A stretch of 64,000 bases of DNA from assembly GCF_000759885.1 (NCBI RefSeq), contig NZ_JNAH01000008.1:1-64000 (forward strand), read 5' to 3'. Position 1 is the first letter of the stretch, and the number at the start of each line of letters is the position of its first letter. The DNA comes from Prochlorococcus marinus str. GP2. GTDB lineage: Bacteria; Cyanobacteriota; Cyanobacteriia; PCC-6307; Cyanobiaceae. Position numbers and translations under genes: made by a program. Under the pieces are notes generated by a model. That model ran no database searches and had not been told where the DNA came from. It was given only the letters and a program-made list of their open reading frames with translations. Positions 9,929 through 18,943 of the stretch are shown piece after piece.

Positions 9929-11269
9929 TCAATTTTCTATCAATTTGAATAACGCATATATTGAAATTGTATTTCTAATTGGACCAGTTATCGTATCAAG
10001 AGCATCTGAAATTTTTGCTAAAGAAGTTGATCCTACAAAAATAATATCATCCTTTCTTACAACTGTATTAGAATTTTGGTTTCTTTTTGAATAATTAACT
10101 TTAAAGTTTTTTCTTGAAATAGAGCCATTATCTTCAGCTCTTATAATTCTAACTTTACTTTTACTTGCCCTTGAATTAAGTGGACCGCCTGCCCTAAGTA
10201 TTGAATCAATTAATGTTGAATTCGTAGGTACTTCAATTAGTCCAGGAGATTTAACTTCACCAACAACATAAATAGGAATCTTTTTTGGTGCAAGATTTGC
10301 ATTTATTATTTTAAAATTTTCATCACTTTGGTTAATTGTTTTTTTTATTTTTATTATATCTCCATCAAATAACAAAATATTATTATCTAAATCACCTTTT
10401 ATAAATAAATCCACAAGGTTAACATTTATACTTTTATTAATAATCTCATTTTTTACATTAAACCTTCTTTTTAACTCTATTTCTTGGAGATTAGAATCTG
10501 GATTAATTCCTCCAGATATTTGTAATGCATCTATAATTGTTGGTTGGTATTTTTGACCCTCAGGCTCAAATTTAAATTCATCAATACTATTAGTATAATT
10601 CGCAATTCTAAAAGGTAATGTATAAACTCCTGGATTGTTTAATTCGCCTATTAAAGTAATTCTTATTGGTCTAGGTTCTTCAAGAATTAAATCAAAAATA
10701 GGCTCAATGACAGAATCTTTCATTTTATTTGCAATTTTTTCTTTTGCACTTTGAAGAGTATGGTTATTTAATTTAATAGAACCTATATAAGGTATATCTG
10801 CATTACCATTAGCTTTTATCTCAAATTGATTTGTCAATATTTCTGGCTCATAGAATAATATTTTAATTTTGTCCCCGGGACCTAAAAGATATCTTGATTT
10901 TTCTAATAGAGATATAGGTGGATTATTATTAATTTTAGTTTTTTGGTTATTATTAATTTCTTCAACTATTTTAAATTCTTTAGAATTTAAATTCGTTGTT
11001 AATATTTGACCATGTCTATTTAAATCTTTTGACTTATCTCTTTTCTTACCTTTGTTAATAGAAATATCACTTAAATTTACAAGATAAAAAAGATCTAATT
11101 TCTGCTTATGCTTAATATGAATATATTCTTTTAGTTGATTTTTGGTATTTTTTTGTTCTGAAACAAATAAGTTTGTAGTTTTAATTTCTTTGCTATTAAT
11201 TTTGTTAATCGAAAAAAAATTTAAAATAATTATTAATGTAATAGATACCGAATTAAAAAATAAATTCAC
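9929..11269 (-). CDS. Wza-like polysaccharide export outer-membrane protein
   Basis: The protein has 446 residues. A hydrophobic N-terminal segment (about 3-20) looks like an export signal. From about residue 130, LGPGDKIKILFYEPEILTNQFEIKANGNADIPYIGSIKL is the classic start of the poly-export domain. Two SLBB-like soluble-ligand-binding repeats follow (IRITLIGELNNPGVYTLP, and IPIYVVGEVKSPGLIEVP later). Wza forms the periplasm-spanning and outer-membrane channel for capsule or exopolysaccharide. It is divergent from the kinase/co-polymerase gene at 11338 with only about 70 bp between them, so their promoters are back to back. Confidence 0.88.
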   Translation of the reverse strand: MNLFFNSVSITLIIILNFFSINKINSKEIKTTNLFVSEQKNTKNQLKEYIHIKHKQKLDLFYLVNLSDISINKGKKRDKSKDLNRHGQILTTNLNSKEFKIVEEINNNQKTKINNNPPISLLEKSRYLLGPGDKIKILFYEPEILTNQFEIKANGNADIPYIGSIKLNNHTLQSAKEKIANKMKDSVIEPIFDLILEEPRPIRITLIGELNNPGVYTLPFRIANYTNSIDEFKFEPEGQKYQPTIIDALQISGGINPDSNLQEIELKRRFNVKNEIINKSINVNLVDLFIKGDLDNNILLFDGDIIKIKKTINQSDENFKIINANLAPKKIPIYVVGEVKSPGLIEVPTNSTLIDSILRAGGPLNSRASKSKVRIIRAEDNGSISRKNFKVNYSKRNQNSNTVVRKDDIIFVGSTSLAKISDALDTITGPIRNTISIYALFKLIEN

Positions 11270-11337
11270 TATTTAATTGTTAATAATATATGTTATTTTT
11301 ATTATATACATATGATTGTTCAATAAAAAGATAATAA

Positions 11338-13614
11338 ATGGACAAGATAGAATTTAATGATAATGAAGATGGATTTGGCTTTAATTTTGTTGAAATTATA
11401 AGGATTTTAGATAGGCAAAAAAAAATATTTTATTTATTAGCAATAATAACTTTATCATCAGGTTTAATTTATAGTTTATTTGAAAGAGTGAATAATCCTA
11501 TATATAAGGGTTATTTTTCTATGCTAGTTGAAGATCCTTTTAAGAAGAATGAGGGGAATAACAGGGGTAATAACTTTATTGAAGATATAGCTTCATATAA
11601 TACAAAAAACGATATACCAACAATCATCGAAGTCTTAAAAAGTAAGCCTTTGCTTATTTCTGCTTCAAGGGCAAACAAATTGTCCTATAAAGATTTAATA
11701 AACTCATTAGTAATTACTAAAGGAGGTAATATCAAAAATATTAGAGAGGAAGCTAAAGGAATTTTAGAAATATCATATTTTGGCAAAGACAAATCTTTAA
11801 TTCTTTCTGTTTTAAACAACTTAAGCAAAGATTATATTTCATATTCCCTAAAACAAAAAAAAGATAGAATTAAAGAAGGTCTAGAATTCCTTAACTCCCA
11901 AAACCCTGATCTTCAAAAAAATATAAATGAAATACAACGTAAACTAAAAAATTTAAGAACTAATTCTTCACCAGCAAATCCACAAAAGCAAGCAGATTTA
12001 TTTAATGAATTAATTCTAGAATTAGATAATGATAAGAAAAACCTTGAAATTCAATTAGAGAGTTATTTAAATTTTAAAGAAAAAATTAAAAATGAGAAAA
12101 ATTATGATGTCAGCTTTAAAGATTCAATTTTAATTCCTGAAAGTAAATTCAGCTCTGATGAGTCAGGCTTGGCATCTTATTTTTCGGGGCAAGCAATTCT
12201 TATTGAGCTAGATGCACTTAAAAAAAAATTAGCTTCATCTAGAACAATTTTTAAACCTGATTCTCAAAAAATTATTTCACTAGAAAAAAGAATTAATGCC
12301 GTATCAAAAATAGCAAAACAAAGCCAATTGAATGCTGTTAATGATATTAAAATAAAAATTGATGAATTAAATAAAAAACAAAAAAAAGTTTTGACTCAAA
12401 ACAAAAAACTACCTGACTTTATTAACGAATTCAATAAACTAAATCAAGATTTAGAATTAGCAGAAGAAAATTATATTTCATTTACAAAAACCAAGGAAAA
12501 ATTTAGGTTGGGAATCGCCCAAAATAACTTTCCTTGGCAAATTATTAATCCCCCATCAGTTGAAGAAAAACCAGTTAAACCAGATTTAAATAAAAGATTT
12601 ATTCAGTTACTTTTTTTATCTTTTTTTGTTGGAGCAATTGCTGCTATTTTCAAAGATAGAATAGAGAATTTTTATCATTCACCAAATGAGATAAAAGAGA
12701 AATTAAATTTAAATGTTTATGGATCAATTCCATATTTGGAGAATATTGAAAATGAGGATTTTTATTCTTCTATAAATAAAATTTCATCTGATTCTATTGC
12801 AAATATGAATAAGAGAGATCTTTTGAAAATTAGTAAAATTAATAAATCCTTTTACTTTCATCGTGAGTCATATAGATATCTTGTTAATAATTTAGAATTG
12901 ATTAAAGAAAGAAAAAATTTTAAAATAATCAATATAACAAGTACTATCCAGGGTGAAGGTAAAACGCAAACATCTATTGATTTAGCAAAAACTTTAAATT
13001 CTCTAAATAAAAGAGTAATGCTAATAGATGGAGATTTAAGAAAACCAAAGATTCATTTACGTCTTGGATTAAAAAATAAAATTGGTTTATCAAAAATAAA
13101 TGAACTCGATGAATCTAGTTTTTCATCCATAATCCAAAAAATAGAAGATTATGAAAATCTAGATATAATAACATCTGGTCAGAAGTTTGAAGACCCCTAC
13201 AAAATTTTTAATTCTCATAACTTTGAAAAATTCTTAAAATGGTTAGAAACGCTTGAAGAGTATGACTATATTATATTTGATTCTCCTCTAGCACTTTTTC
13301 TTGCAGATACGAATTTATTATCTAATAAGGTCGATTTTACTTTGCTTGTTATAAGTCTATTTAAAGTTGAAAGAAATCTTATAAATGCGGCTATAAATAA
13401 TATTAGATTATCGAATGGCAATATTCTTGGAGTTATTAGCATTAATTCCAAAGAAAATAAATCATTTGGTTTTTCATATGAATATGGTAGTTATAGATAT
13501 GGTTATGAATATTTAAATGAAAATAAAATTTATAAGAATAAATTAGAAAGTTCAAAAATATCAATTTTTGCCTTTTTATATAAAAAATTTAAAAAATGGT
13601 TTAATAAAAACTAA
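11338..13614 (+). CDS. Wzc-like polysaccharide co-polymerase / bacterial tyrosine kinase
   Basis: The protein has 758 residues. An N-terminal Wzz-type chain-length domain carries one membrane segment near residue 40 and a second near 420, flanking a long coiled-coil periplasmic region. The cytoplasmic BY-kinase has Walker A TSTIQGEGKT (about 534-543), Walker A' RVMLIDGDLRKPK and Walker B YDYIIFDSPLA. A tyrosine-rich tail (SYEYGSYRYGYEY, about 713-725) is the autophosphorylation cluster. It controls polymer length and export together with the Wza-like protein. Its 3' end overlaps the convergent sugar-phosphate transferase by 4 bp. Confidence 0.9.
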   Translation: MDKIEFNDNEDGFGFNFVEIIRILDRQKKIFYLLAIITLSSGLIYSLFERVNNPIYKGYFSMLVEDPFKKNEGNNRGNNFIEDIASYNTKNDIPTIIEVLKSKPLLISASRANKLSYKDLINSLVITKGGNIKNIREEAKGILEISYFGKDKSLILSVLNNLSKDYISYSLKQKKDRIKEGLEFLNSQNPDLQKNINEIQRKLKNLRTNSSPANPQKQADLFNELILELDNDKKNLEIQLESYLNFKEKIKNEKNYDVSFKDSILIPESKFSSDESGLASYFSGQAILIELDALKKKLASSRTIFKPDSQKIISLEKRINAVSKIAKQSQLNAVNDIKIKIDELNKKQKKVLTQNKKLPDFINEFNKLNQDLELAEENYISFTKTKEKFRLGIAQNNFPWQIINPPSVEEKPVKPDLNKRFIQLLFLSFFVGAIAAIFKDRIENFYHSPNEIKEKLNLNVYGSIPYLENIENEDFYSSINKISSDSIANMNKRDLLKISKINKSFYFHRESYRYLVNNLELIKERKNFKIINITSTIQGEGKTQTSIDLAKTLNSLNKRVMLIDGDLRKPKIHLRLGLKNKIGLSKINELDESSFSSIIQKIEDYENLDIITSGQKFEDPYKIFNSHNFEKFLKWLETLEEYDYIIFDSPLALFLADTNLLSNKVDFTLLVISLFKVERNLINAAINNIRLSNGNILGVISINSKENKSFGFSYEYGSYRYGYEYLNENKIYKNKLESSKISIFAFLYKKFKKWFNKN

Positions 13615-15032
13615 TAGGCATCTCCTTTTATAACCACTAAAATTGTTTTTATCAAAATTAAAAAATCGTTTAACAAATTCCAGTCATTATTATATTCCAT
13701 ATCATATTGAATTCTTCGTTTCATTTTTTTTATAGTATTTGTTTCTCCTCTTTCTCCTTCTATTTGGGCTAAACCAGTCATCCCTGGTAAGTTAGAATGT
13801 CGCTGCATATAACCTGTTATAACTTTTCTATAGAATTCGTTATGCTGAGTCGCATGGGGTCTGGGACCTACTAAACTCATTTCACCTTTAATAACATTTA
13901 ATAATTGGGGCAACTCATCTAGGCTATACCTTCTTAAAATCCTACCTATGAATGTTATCCTTTTATCACCTTTTTTTGCTTGTATTAATTTACTATGATC
14001 TAATTTCGGATTAAAAAACATAGTTCTAAATTTATACATTTTAAAAACTTTCCCATTTAAACCATATCTATTTTGATAATAAATAATTGGCCCTTTACTA
14101 GAAAATTTTATTAATAACGCAACTAGTAAAAAAAGCGGCATAAAAAATAATAAAAAACAAATCGCTAAAGAAAAATCAACTAACCTCTTAATTTTTTTAC
14201 TAAATTTTGAAACTTCGGGATTCCATATATTAAGAGCTAAATTGTCACCAAAATTTTCCTTTTTCAGACTCATCGAAGGAATTTTTTTATCAATTAAAAA
14301 AGATGATGATATACAAGAATCGCCAACTACTTTTAAAATTTTTTCCAAAGAAATATTATCTGAATTTTCATAAGAAAAAATTATTTTATCTATTTCTTCA
14401 TTATTAATTTTCTTTTTAAAATCTTTAATACCTCCTATACAATTATAAGTTTTAGATTCAATTGACGTTCTTTTTTTATGATCATTTGAATTTGGACTGA
14501 ACCAATAAATTACTTTATAACCAAGCCAAGGATTTTTAGCAATTTGAATCAACAAATTACGAAATGAATTTTTATTTCCAAAAAATATTATATTTCTTGA
14601 ATTACAACCATTGATTCTTAAAACTCTTAATAAAATTCTTGTTAAAATATGATGAACTACTAAAAAAAGAAAACAATAAATAAAAAAATTTAATAATTGA
14701 AAATTATTATAATTCTTACTAAAAACTGTAAAAATATTATTGAAAATAGATATAGAACAGCTTAAATAGAATATCTTAGGAATTAACTTGTATAAATTTT
14801 TTAATCTATAACTTTCATATAAATTGCTAAGATTAAGCAATATTAAATTTATAAAAAAAATAAGAAAATAATTAAAGTTAATTGTAATTTGATTTTGATT
14901 AAATATTAAGAAAGAAATATTTGTCAAAAAAAAGGGATCAAATAATCTTTGAAATTGATTTAATATTGTAGAACTTTCTCTAAGCTTCCCTCTAAGCATT
15001 GTTAGGCTTTTTCCTTCAATATAGCCAAACAT
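13611..15032 (-). CDS. Polyprenyl-phosphate sugar-1-phosphate transferase (WbaP/WcaJ-like)
   Basis: The protein has 473 residues. Several N-terminal membrane helices (about 25-135) and a nucleotide-binding-like middle section precede the conserved bacterial sugar transferase domain from about residue 280. That domain shows the hydrophobic re-entrant segment, YKFRTM, LRRYSLDELPQLLNVIKGEMSLVGPRP and LPGMTGLAQIEGERG. These enzymes start the repeat unit by moving a sugar-1-phosphate onto undecaprenyl phosphate at the cytoplasmic face. This is the strongest functional call in the polysaccharide locus. Galactose or glucose is common in the family but cannot be assigned here. Confidence 0.92.
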   Translation of the reverse strand: MFGYIEGKSLTMLRGKLRESSTILNQFQRLFDPFFLTNISFLIFNQNQITINFNYFLIFFINLILLNLSNLYESYRLKNLYKLIPKIFYLSCSISIFNNIFTVFSKNYNNFQLLNFFIYCFLFLVVHHILTRILLRVLRINGCNSRNIIFFGNKNSFRNLLIQIAKNPWLGYKVIYWFSPNSNDHKKRTSIESKTYNCIGGIKDFKKKINNEEIDKIIFSYENSDNISLEKILKVVGDSCISSSFLIDKKIPSMSLKKENFGDNLALNIWNPEVSKFSKKIKRLVDFSLAICFLLFFMPLFLLVALLIKFSSKGPIIYYQNRYGLNGKVFKMYKFRTMFFNPKLDHSKLIQAKKGDKRITFIGRILRRYSLDELPQLLNVIKGEMSLVGPRPHATQHNEFYRKVITGYMQRHSNLPGMTGLAQIEGERGETNTIKKMKRRIQYDMEYNNDWNLLNDFLILIKTILVVIKGDAY

Positions 15033-15054
15033 TAAGAATCTGGTAATTCAATTT

Positions 15055-16311
15055 TTAATTAGAAAAATCTTTTTCGCAAATATTTTGATTGAAATAGTTT
15101 TCGATAAAATCATTAAAATTATTTAATACAATATTCTTGTTAAACATTTTTTCAGCAATAATTCTTCCCTTTTTTCCTAATCTGATCCTTAGTTGTTGAT
15201 TATCTTTTAGATTACTTATGGCATTTATAAATCCAGCCTGATCATTTGGATCAACTCTTATTCCAGCTTCATTTACTAATTTACCAAGATCACTATTAGT
15301 TTTTACATTCGCAACAACAGGGGTTCCGCTAGCTAAAATTGAAATTAACTTTGAGGGTAAAAAAAGATCCTCAGTATTTTCCTTTTGTGGAATAATAGAT
15401 ATATCAGCAGCATTAAGCAATTCATTAAATTTTTCTTCTTCTTGAAGTGGAATAAAGATAATATTTGGAATATTTTTAGTTAATTGTACAAATTGTTTTT
15501 TCAATGGACCCTCACAAGAAAAAAGCCATAATAAATTTTTTTCTTTCTCAAAAAATTTTATTATTGGGAGTAAAAAGTAAATTCCTGTTTTTTTATTAAG
15601 AGTTCCTGAGTATTGAATTATAATAGTCTCATCGTTTATTTTTAACTTATTTCTATAATAATTTTTTTTCTTATAAATTAATTTACTTTTCCTTATTTTA
15701 TTTACATCAACCCAATTTGGGAAATGGTAAATTTTACTTTTTTGTATACCTTTAGAAATCAACTTTTTAATCATTCCATGACTTATAGTACTTACGTGTT
15801 TGAAATTCTTGAATATATAAGATTCAATCTTTATAAGTATATTTTTTAATAAGGGAAAACTTAATATTTTTAGATTAAATGCAGCATCTATTTCAAAATC
15901 TTGTATGTGAAGGAGAGTAAATAAATTTTTTTTAGAAAATAATTTAAAGATAAAAATATTTGTGAAACATAATATTGTTGGGGCAATTAGAATTACAGAA
16001 TCGGGCTTCCAAAATAATTGAATAATTAAAATTGGAAAACTTGTAATTGAAAAAGAAATTAAATGTAAAATTCTCTTTATACCTGTGGGTTTTTTGGGTA
16101 CATATATAGGGCATCTATAAACTTTAAAATTAAAATTTTTATCTAATTCATATTTATTATTTTTAATTTTCCAATCTGGGTAATATTTTGGTGAAGTAAT
16201 TACATTAACTTTATGACCCTTGTTATGTAGAAAATTTACAAGTTCGCTATTATATTTGCCTGTTCCAACGATCTCGGGTGCAAAATTTAAACAATAAATA
16301 ATTATCTTCAC
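15055..16311 (-). CDS. WcaI-like GT4 glycosyltransferase
   Basis: The protein has 418 residues. The N-terminus MKIIIYCLNFAPEIVGTGKYNSELVNFL is the standard opening of WcaI-type GT4 enzymes, with the GTGKY loop at about 16-20. The second domain starts near 235 (IIQYSGTLNKKTGIYFL), and the donor loop LPSKLISILASGTPVVANV follows near 320. It lies 22 bp upstream of the initiating transferase and is co-directional, so it may add the second sugar of the repeat unit. It is transcribed away from the epimerase at 16557 across about 245 bp. Confidence 0.82.
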   Translation of the reverse strand: MKIIIYCLNFAPEIVGTGKYNSELVNFLHNKGHKVNVITSPKYYPDWKIKNNKYELDKNFNFKVYRCPIYVPKKPTGIKRILHLISFSITSFPILIIQLFWKPDSVILIAPTILCFTNIFIFKLFSKKNLFTLLHIQDFEIDAAFNLKILSFPLLKNILIKIESYIFKNFKHVSTISHGMIKKLISKGIQKSKIYHFPNWVDVNKIRKSKLIYKKKNYYRNKLKINDETIIIQYSGTLNKKTGIYFLLPIIKFFEKEKNLLWLFSCEGPLKKQFVQLTKNIPNIIFIPLQEEEKFNELLNAADISIIPQKENTEDLFLPSKLISILASGTPVVANVKTNSDLGKLVNEAGIRVDPNDQAGFINAISNLKDNQQLRIRLGKKGRIIAEKMFNKNIVLNNFNDFIENYFNQNICEKDFSN

Positions 16312-16556
16312 AGGGATTTAATTCTTAAATATTTTTTGTGTGATGCTTCCATTCTAATTAAATCTAAATATCATTAACGCTTTATCAACTTAATATTATT
16401 CAAAAACTATATCTTAAAATTAATTATTAAATTCCATTAAAATTAAGTTCCAAATATAATTCAGTAAATTTGTTAATTAAATAAACGAATCCTATTAATG
16501 GCTTAATTAATAAAATTTAATTATAATTTTAATGTATAGCTAAAATTTTAAGTTAA

Positions 16557-17498
16557 TTGAAAATATTAGTTACTGGAGGGATGGGCTTTATTGGCCAATA
16601 TGTGGTTGAAGAGCTTAAGAGAAGAGGTTATGTTCCTGTAATCTTTGACCATCATAGAAGACTTTCACATGAGTATCCAGACGGTGTAGAAATATTTCAA
16701 GGAGATATTCTTGATGAAGTTGCCGTTACAGAAGCAATGGCTCACTCTGATGGATGGATTCATTTAGCAGCTGTTCTAGGAACACAAGAAACCATAAATA
16801 ATCCTAGACCTGCTGCTCAATCTAATATCATGGGAGGTTTAAATATTTTAGAGGCAGCGGCACAATATAATTTACCTGGTTCTTATATCGCGGTTGGGAA
16901 TCACTGGATGAATAATACTTATAGTATTACTAAATCGATGATAGAAAGGTTTATAGATATGTTTAATAAATATAGAGGTACAAAAGTAAATATTGTTAGA
17001 GCTGTCAATGCATATGGTCCAAGACAAGTTGCATTTTCTCCCTTTGGACCTGGTAAAGTTAGAAAGATTACTCCCTCTTTTGTTTGTCGTGCCTTATCAA
17101 ATATGGATGTTGAAATATATGGAGATGGATCACAAATAAGTGATATGGTTTTTGTTGCAGATGTTGCAAAAGCATTGGTTAATGCATTATTGAAAGCTCA
17201 TCAAGGAGAAGTCTTTAAAGTTCCAATAGAAGTTGGACCAGAAAAACATAATAGTGTAAAAGAAGTAGCAGAATTAATAATTTCATTATCTGGGAGCCGA
17301 TCTAAGATTATTAATCTTCCAATGCGACCTGGTGAGATACCTGGTTCAATTGTTAAAGCAGATATAAATACTCTAAGACTTATAGAAATGGATCCGAAAG
17401 ATTTAGTTGACCTAAAAGTAGGTATGCAACAAACAATTGACTACTTTGAAAGATATCTAAATAAAGTTAATATTAGTCAATATAAAACTAGTAGGTAA
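16557..17498 (+). CDS. NAD-dependent epimerase/dehydratase
   Basis: The protein has 313 residues read from a TTG start. The start is set by the Rossmann fold, because residues 2-13 (KILVTGGMGFIG) must be included and the next ATG would cut the glycine motif. The catalytic tyrosine appears to be in NTYSITKSM, a YxxxK around residues 122-126. It belongs to the extended SDR nucleotide-sugar family. By eye its codons look less AT-rich than the neighbouring glycosyltransferases, so it may have a different history. It is the last island gene before the tRNA-linked element. Confidence 0.82.
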   Translation: MKILVTGGMGFIGQYVVEELKRRGYVPVIFDHHRRLSHEYPDGVEIFQGDILDEVAVTEAMAHSDGWIHLAAVLGTQETINNPRPAAQSNIMGGLNILEAAAQYNLPGSYIAVGNHWMNNTYSITKSMIERFIDMFNKYRGTKVNIVRAVNAYGPRQVAFSPFGPGKVRKITPSFVCRALSNMDVEIYGDGSQISDMVFVADVAKALVNALLKAHQGEVFKVPIEVGPEKHNSVKEVAELIISLSGSRSKIINLPMRPGEIPGSIVKADINTLRLIEMDPKDLVDLKVGMQQTIDYFERYLNKVNISQYKTSR

Positions 17499-17547
17499 AA
17501 AATATCTATATTCTGCAATAGTCCGAATTCATTTTTATTTCAAAAAA

Positions 17548-17577
17548 TGGAAGTGATTTTTTGAGAAAAAACTTCCA
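17548..17577 (-). terminator. Hairpin with T-run on the minus strand, possible orphaned tRNA-Ala terminator
   Basis: TGGAAGT (17548-17554) pairs with ACTTCCA (17571-17577); inside, a T-run faces an A-run. On the minus strand the hairpin is followed directly by six Ts (17542-17547). No minus-strand gene ends here, but before the element inserted this would have lain about 135 bp downstream of tRNA-Ala. That origin is inferred. Confidence 0.4.
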
Positions 17578-17711
17578 CATGAGAATGTTCCTTTTAAACT
17601 TTTGAAAATGTAAATTTGTTGCCATGATTAACCATATTTAACAATATCAAAACCTATCGTTTTGTTATGATAAATAAACCAAACTATTTAGTATTACAAG
17701 CAAAATACTCA

Positions 17712-17757
17712 TGGAGCCAAGCGGACTCGAACCGCTGACCCCCTGCATGCCATGCAG
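17712..17757 (-). repeat. Distal att site: displaced 3' half of tRNA-Ala
   Basis: Forty-six bases match the 3' half of tRNA-Ala(GGC) at 24497-24542 with four differences; the last 21 are identical. Two differences are a swapped base pair at the outer end of the T-stem (A-T here, T-A in the intact gene) and two lie in the T-loop. It has no 5' half, so it is not a functional tRNA. Confidence 0.88.
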
Positions 17758-17819
17758 TAGCCAATAGCCTTGCAAATACTGGCAATTACAGGGTTTATGA
17801 CAGTATTTTAACATAGCTG

Positions 17820-17839
17820 AGAGCAGACATAAGAGCAGA
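17820..17839 (+). promoter_or_regulatory. Candidate integrase arm-binding site pair, left end
   Basis: Two copies of AGAGCAGA (17820-17827 and 17832-17839) are spaced 12 bp start to start, 62 bp inside the left att core. Matching pairs occur at 20080-20099 (inverted) and 24386-24405. Arm-type binding is inferred from position and repetition. Confidence 0.5.
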
Positions 17840-17840
17840 A

Positions 17841-17850
17841 TTGTCCAAGC
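17841..17850 (+). repeat. 10-bp inverted terminal repeat, left copy
   Basis: TTGTCCAAGC here is the exact reverse complement of 24419-24428 near the other end of the element. It follows the left arm-site pair directly. Confidence 0.5.
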
Positions 17851-17924
17851 ATTTAGAAGTTAGTAAACTCATTGATATAACTAGCATCTTGTATATTTAT
17901 TAATTATATTTTGTCATTAAAAAA

Positions 17925-17943
17925 GGGCTGGTTGCAGCAGCCC
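17925..17943 (-). terminator. GC-rich hairpin with T-run on the minus strand
   Basis: GGGCTG (17925-17930) pairs with CAGCCC (17938-17943) around a 7-base loop. On the minus strand a T-run follows (complement of 17919-17924). It could stop minus-strand transcription leaving the element. No minus-strand gene ends just upstream, so its use is uncertain. Confidence 0.35.
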
Positions 17944-18039
17944 AAGTTACGCCAAATTGCAGTTCTTGCAACGCTTTTAGTATAGCTAAATATGATAAAT
18001 AGGGTATATATTATAGGTAAGTATTTAATAGTTTTTCCT

Positions 18040-18447
18040 ATGTTTGATCCTGAAGAACTCAATAACAAAATAAGCCAATCTTTTCAAAATCAAGAAAAGG
18101 TTGAAGCTGAAGCTCAAGGACTTGAGAACAAATTATTAGAGAATTATGAGTTTAAAAAAAGCATGATTCCTGAAAGAAAATGGGGTCAACCTTTTGACCC
18201 AAGTAAGCTCACAATGACAGCTAAATTTATCATTGAAAAACATCAACCAGCAGTTGCAAGTTATTTAGGATTTAATTCTGGTTATCATTCAAGACAACAA
18301 GAAATTGAACAAGCAAGAGAAGAAGCAGCTGCAAGTATGGCTAAAAAAATTGCAGCCTTACAAGACCAAAATCAGAGAGCAAAAGAATTAAGAGAATATC
18401 GCCAAAGAAATAATTTAAATCTAACTACAGGACTTCCAAATTTTTAA
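18040..18447 (+). CDS. Hypothetical element protein, helical
   Basis: I do not recognise this protein. About 135 residues from the ATG at 18040; an in-frame ATG at 17992 would add 16 hydrophobic residues and is less convincing. It is rich in Glu, Gln, Lys and Ala, with predicted helical stretches at about residues 5-35 and 85-120 (QQEIEQAREEAAASMAKK) that suggest a coiled coil. It is the first gene of a five-gene plus-strand operon whose members overlap or nearly touch and include a small-terminase-like protein. A role in satellite packaging or structure is possible but not shown. Confidence 0.6.
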   Translation: MFDPEELNNKISQSFQNQEKVEAEAQGLENKLLENYEFKKSMIPERKWGQPFDPSKLTMTAKFIIEKHQPAVASYLGFNSGYHSRQQEIEQAREEAAASMAKKIAALQDQNQRAKELREYRQRNNLNLTTGLPNF

Positions 18448-18449
18448 TT

Positions 18450-18782
18450 ATGGCACTTGCAAAATTACACCCATGTTTTGGTTGGTTGCATCTTTCAGGC
18501 GAACATTATCGAATTGTTTTTAACAAGCTAATTCAGATGAGAGATGAACAAATGAAAAAAGGAACTTATGATTCTGGACTTCCCGAAGGTTACGAATCTT
18601 GGGCTTTTGAACATCTCAAAGAATTGGTAAAAATTCCAATTTATAAAAAAAGAATTGAGCAACATTTATCTCAATTAGATTTATCTATTTCCAATAGAGA
18701 AAAAGAATTAAATCAAACTTATCTTGCTGAAGAATTGGCAAAGATGAAAACCAGAAAAGAGTTAATTGAATCAGTTTTATGA
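18450..18782 (+). CDS. Hypothetical element protein
   Basis: The protein has 110 residues and matches no family I know. The N-terminus (HPCFGWLHLSGEHYRIVFNKLIQMRDEQMKKG) is mixed. The C-terminal half is a charged helix-rich region (RIEQHLSQLDLSISNREKELNQ, then a Lys/Glu stretch). It starts 3 bp after the previous stop, and its own stop overlaps the next start in ATGA form, which points to translational coupling in one operon. Function unknown. Confidence 0.6.
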   Translation: MALAKLHPCFGWLHLSGEHYRIVFNKLIQMRDEQMKKGTYDSGLPEGYESWAFEHLKELVKIPIYKKRIEQHLSQLDLSISNREKELNQTYLAEELAKMKTRKELIESVL

Positions 18783-18943
18783 TCTCAAAAGAAGTAAGAG
18801 TTGTTGCTGATTATTTGGTTGAATTTTATGCCAATCCAACAACAGTTGCAGTTTTTGCTTCTTCACTTTGTTGGGCTATGAGAGAAATGAATATGTATTG
18901 TTTTGACCAAGAAATGAAGAGGGATTATGAAGAGAGCAAGTAA
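18779..18943 (+). CDS. Small hypothetical protein in the cargo operon
   Basis: A 54-residue frame starts at the ATGA overlap with the preceding stop and ends 17 bp inside the following terminase-like gene. The middle (ANPTTVAVFASSLCWAMREMNMY) is hydrophobic and could be a short membrane-associated helix. The tight overlaps on both sides are the main support that it is translated. Function unknown. Confidence 0.5.
   Translation: MISKEVRVVADYLVEFYANPTTVAVFASSLCWAMREMNMYCFDQEMKRDYEESK

Noticed and set aside
2019-16311. Whole polysaccharide island as part of the tRNA-Ala element
   Set aside because: It lies outside the att repeat at 17712, and no att-like copy or recombinase was seen on its left side.
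17712-17757. A second tRNA gene at the left att site
   Set aside because: Only the 3' half from the anticodon arm on is present; no 5' half can be folded.
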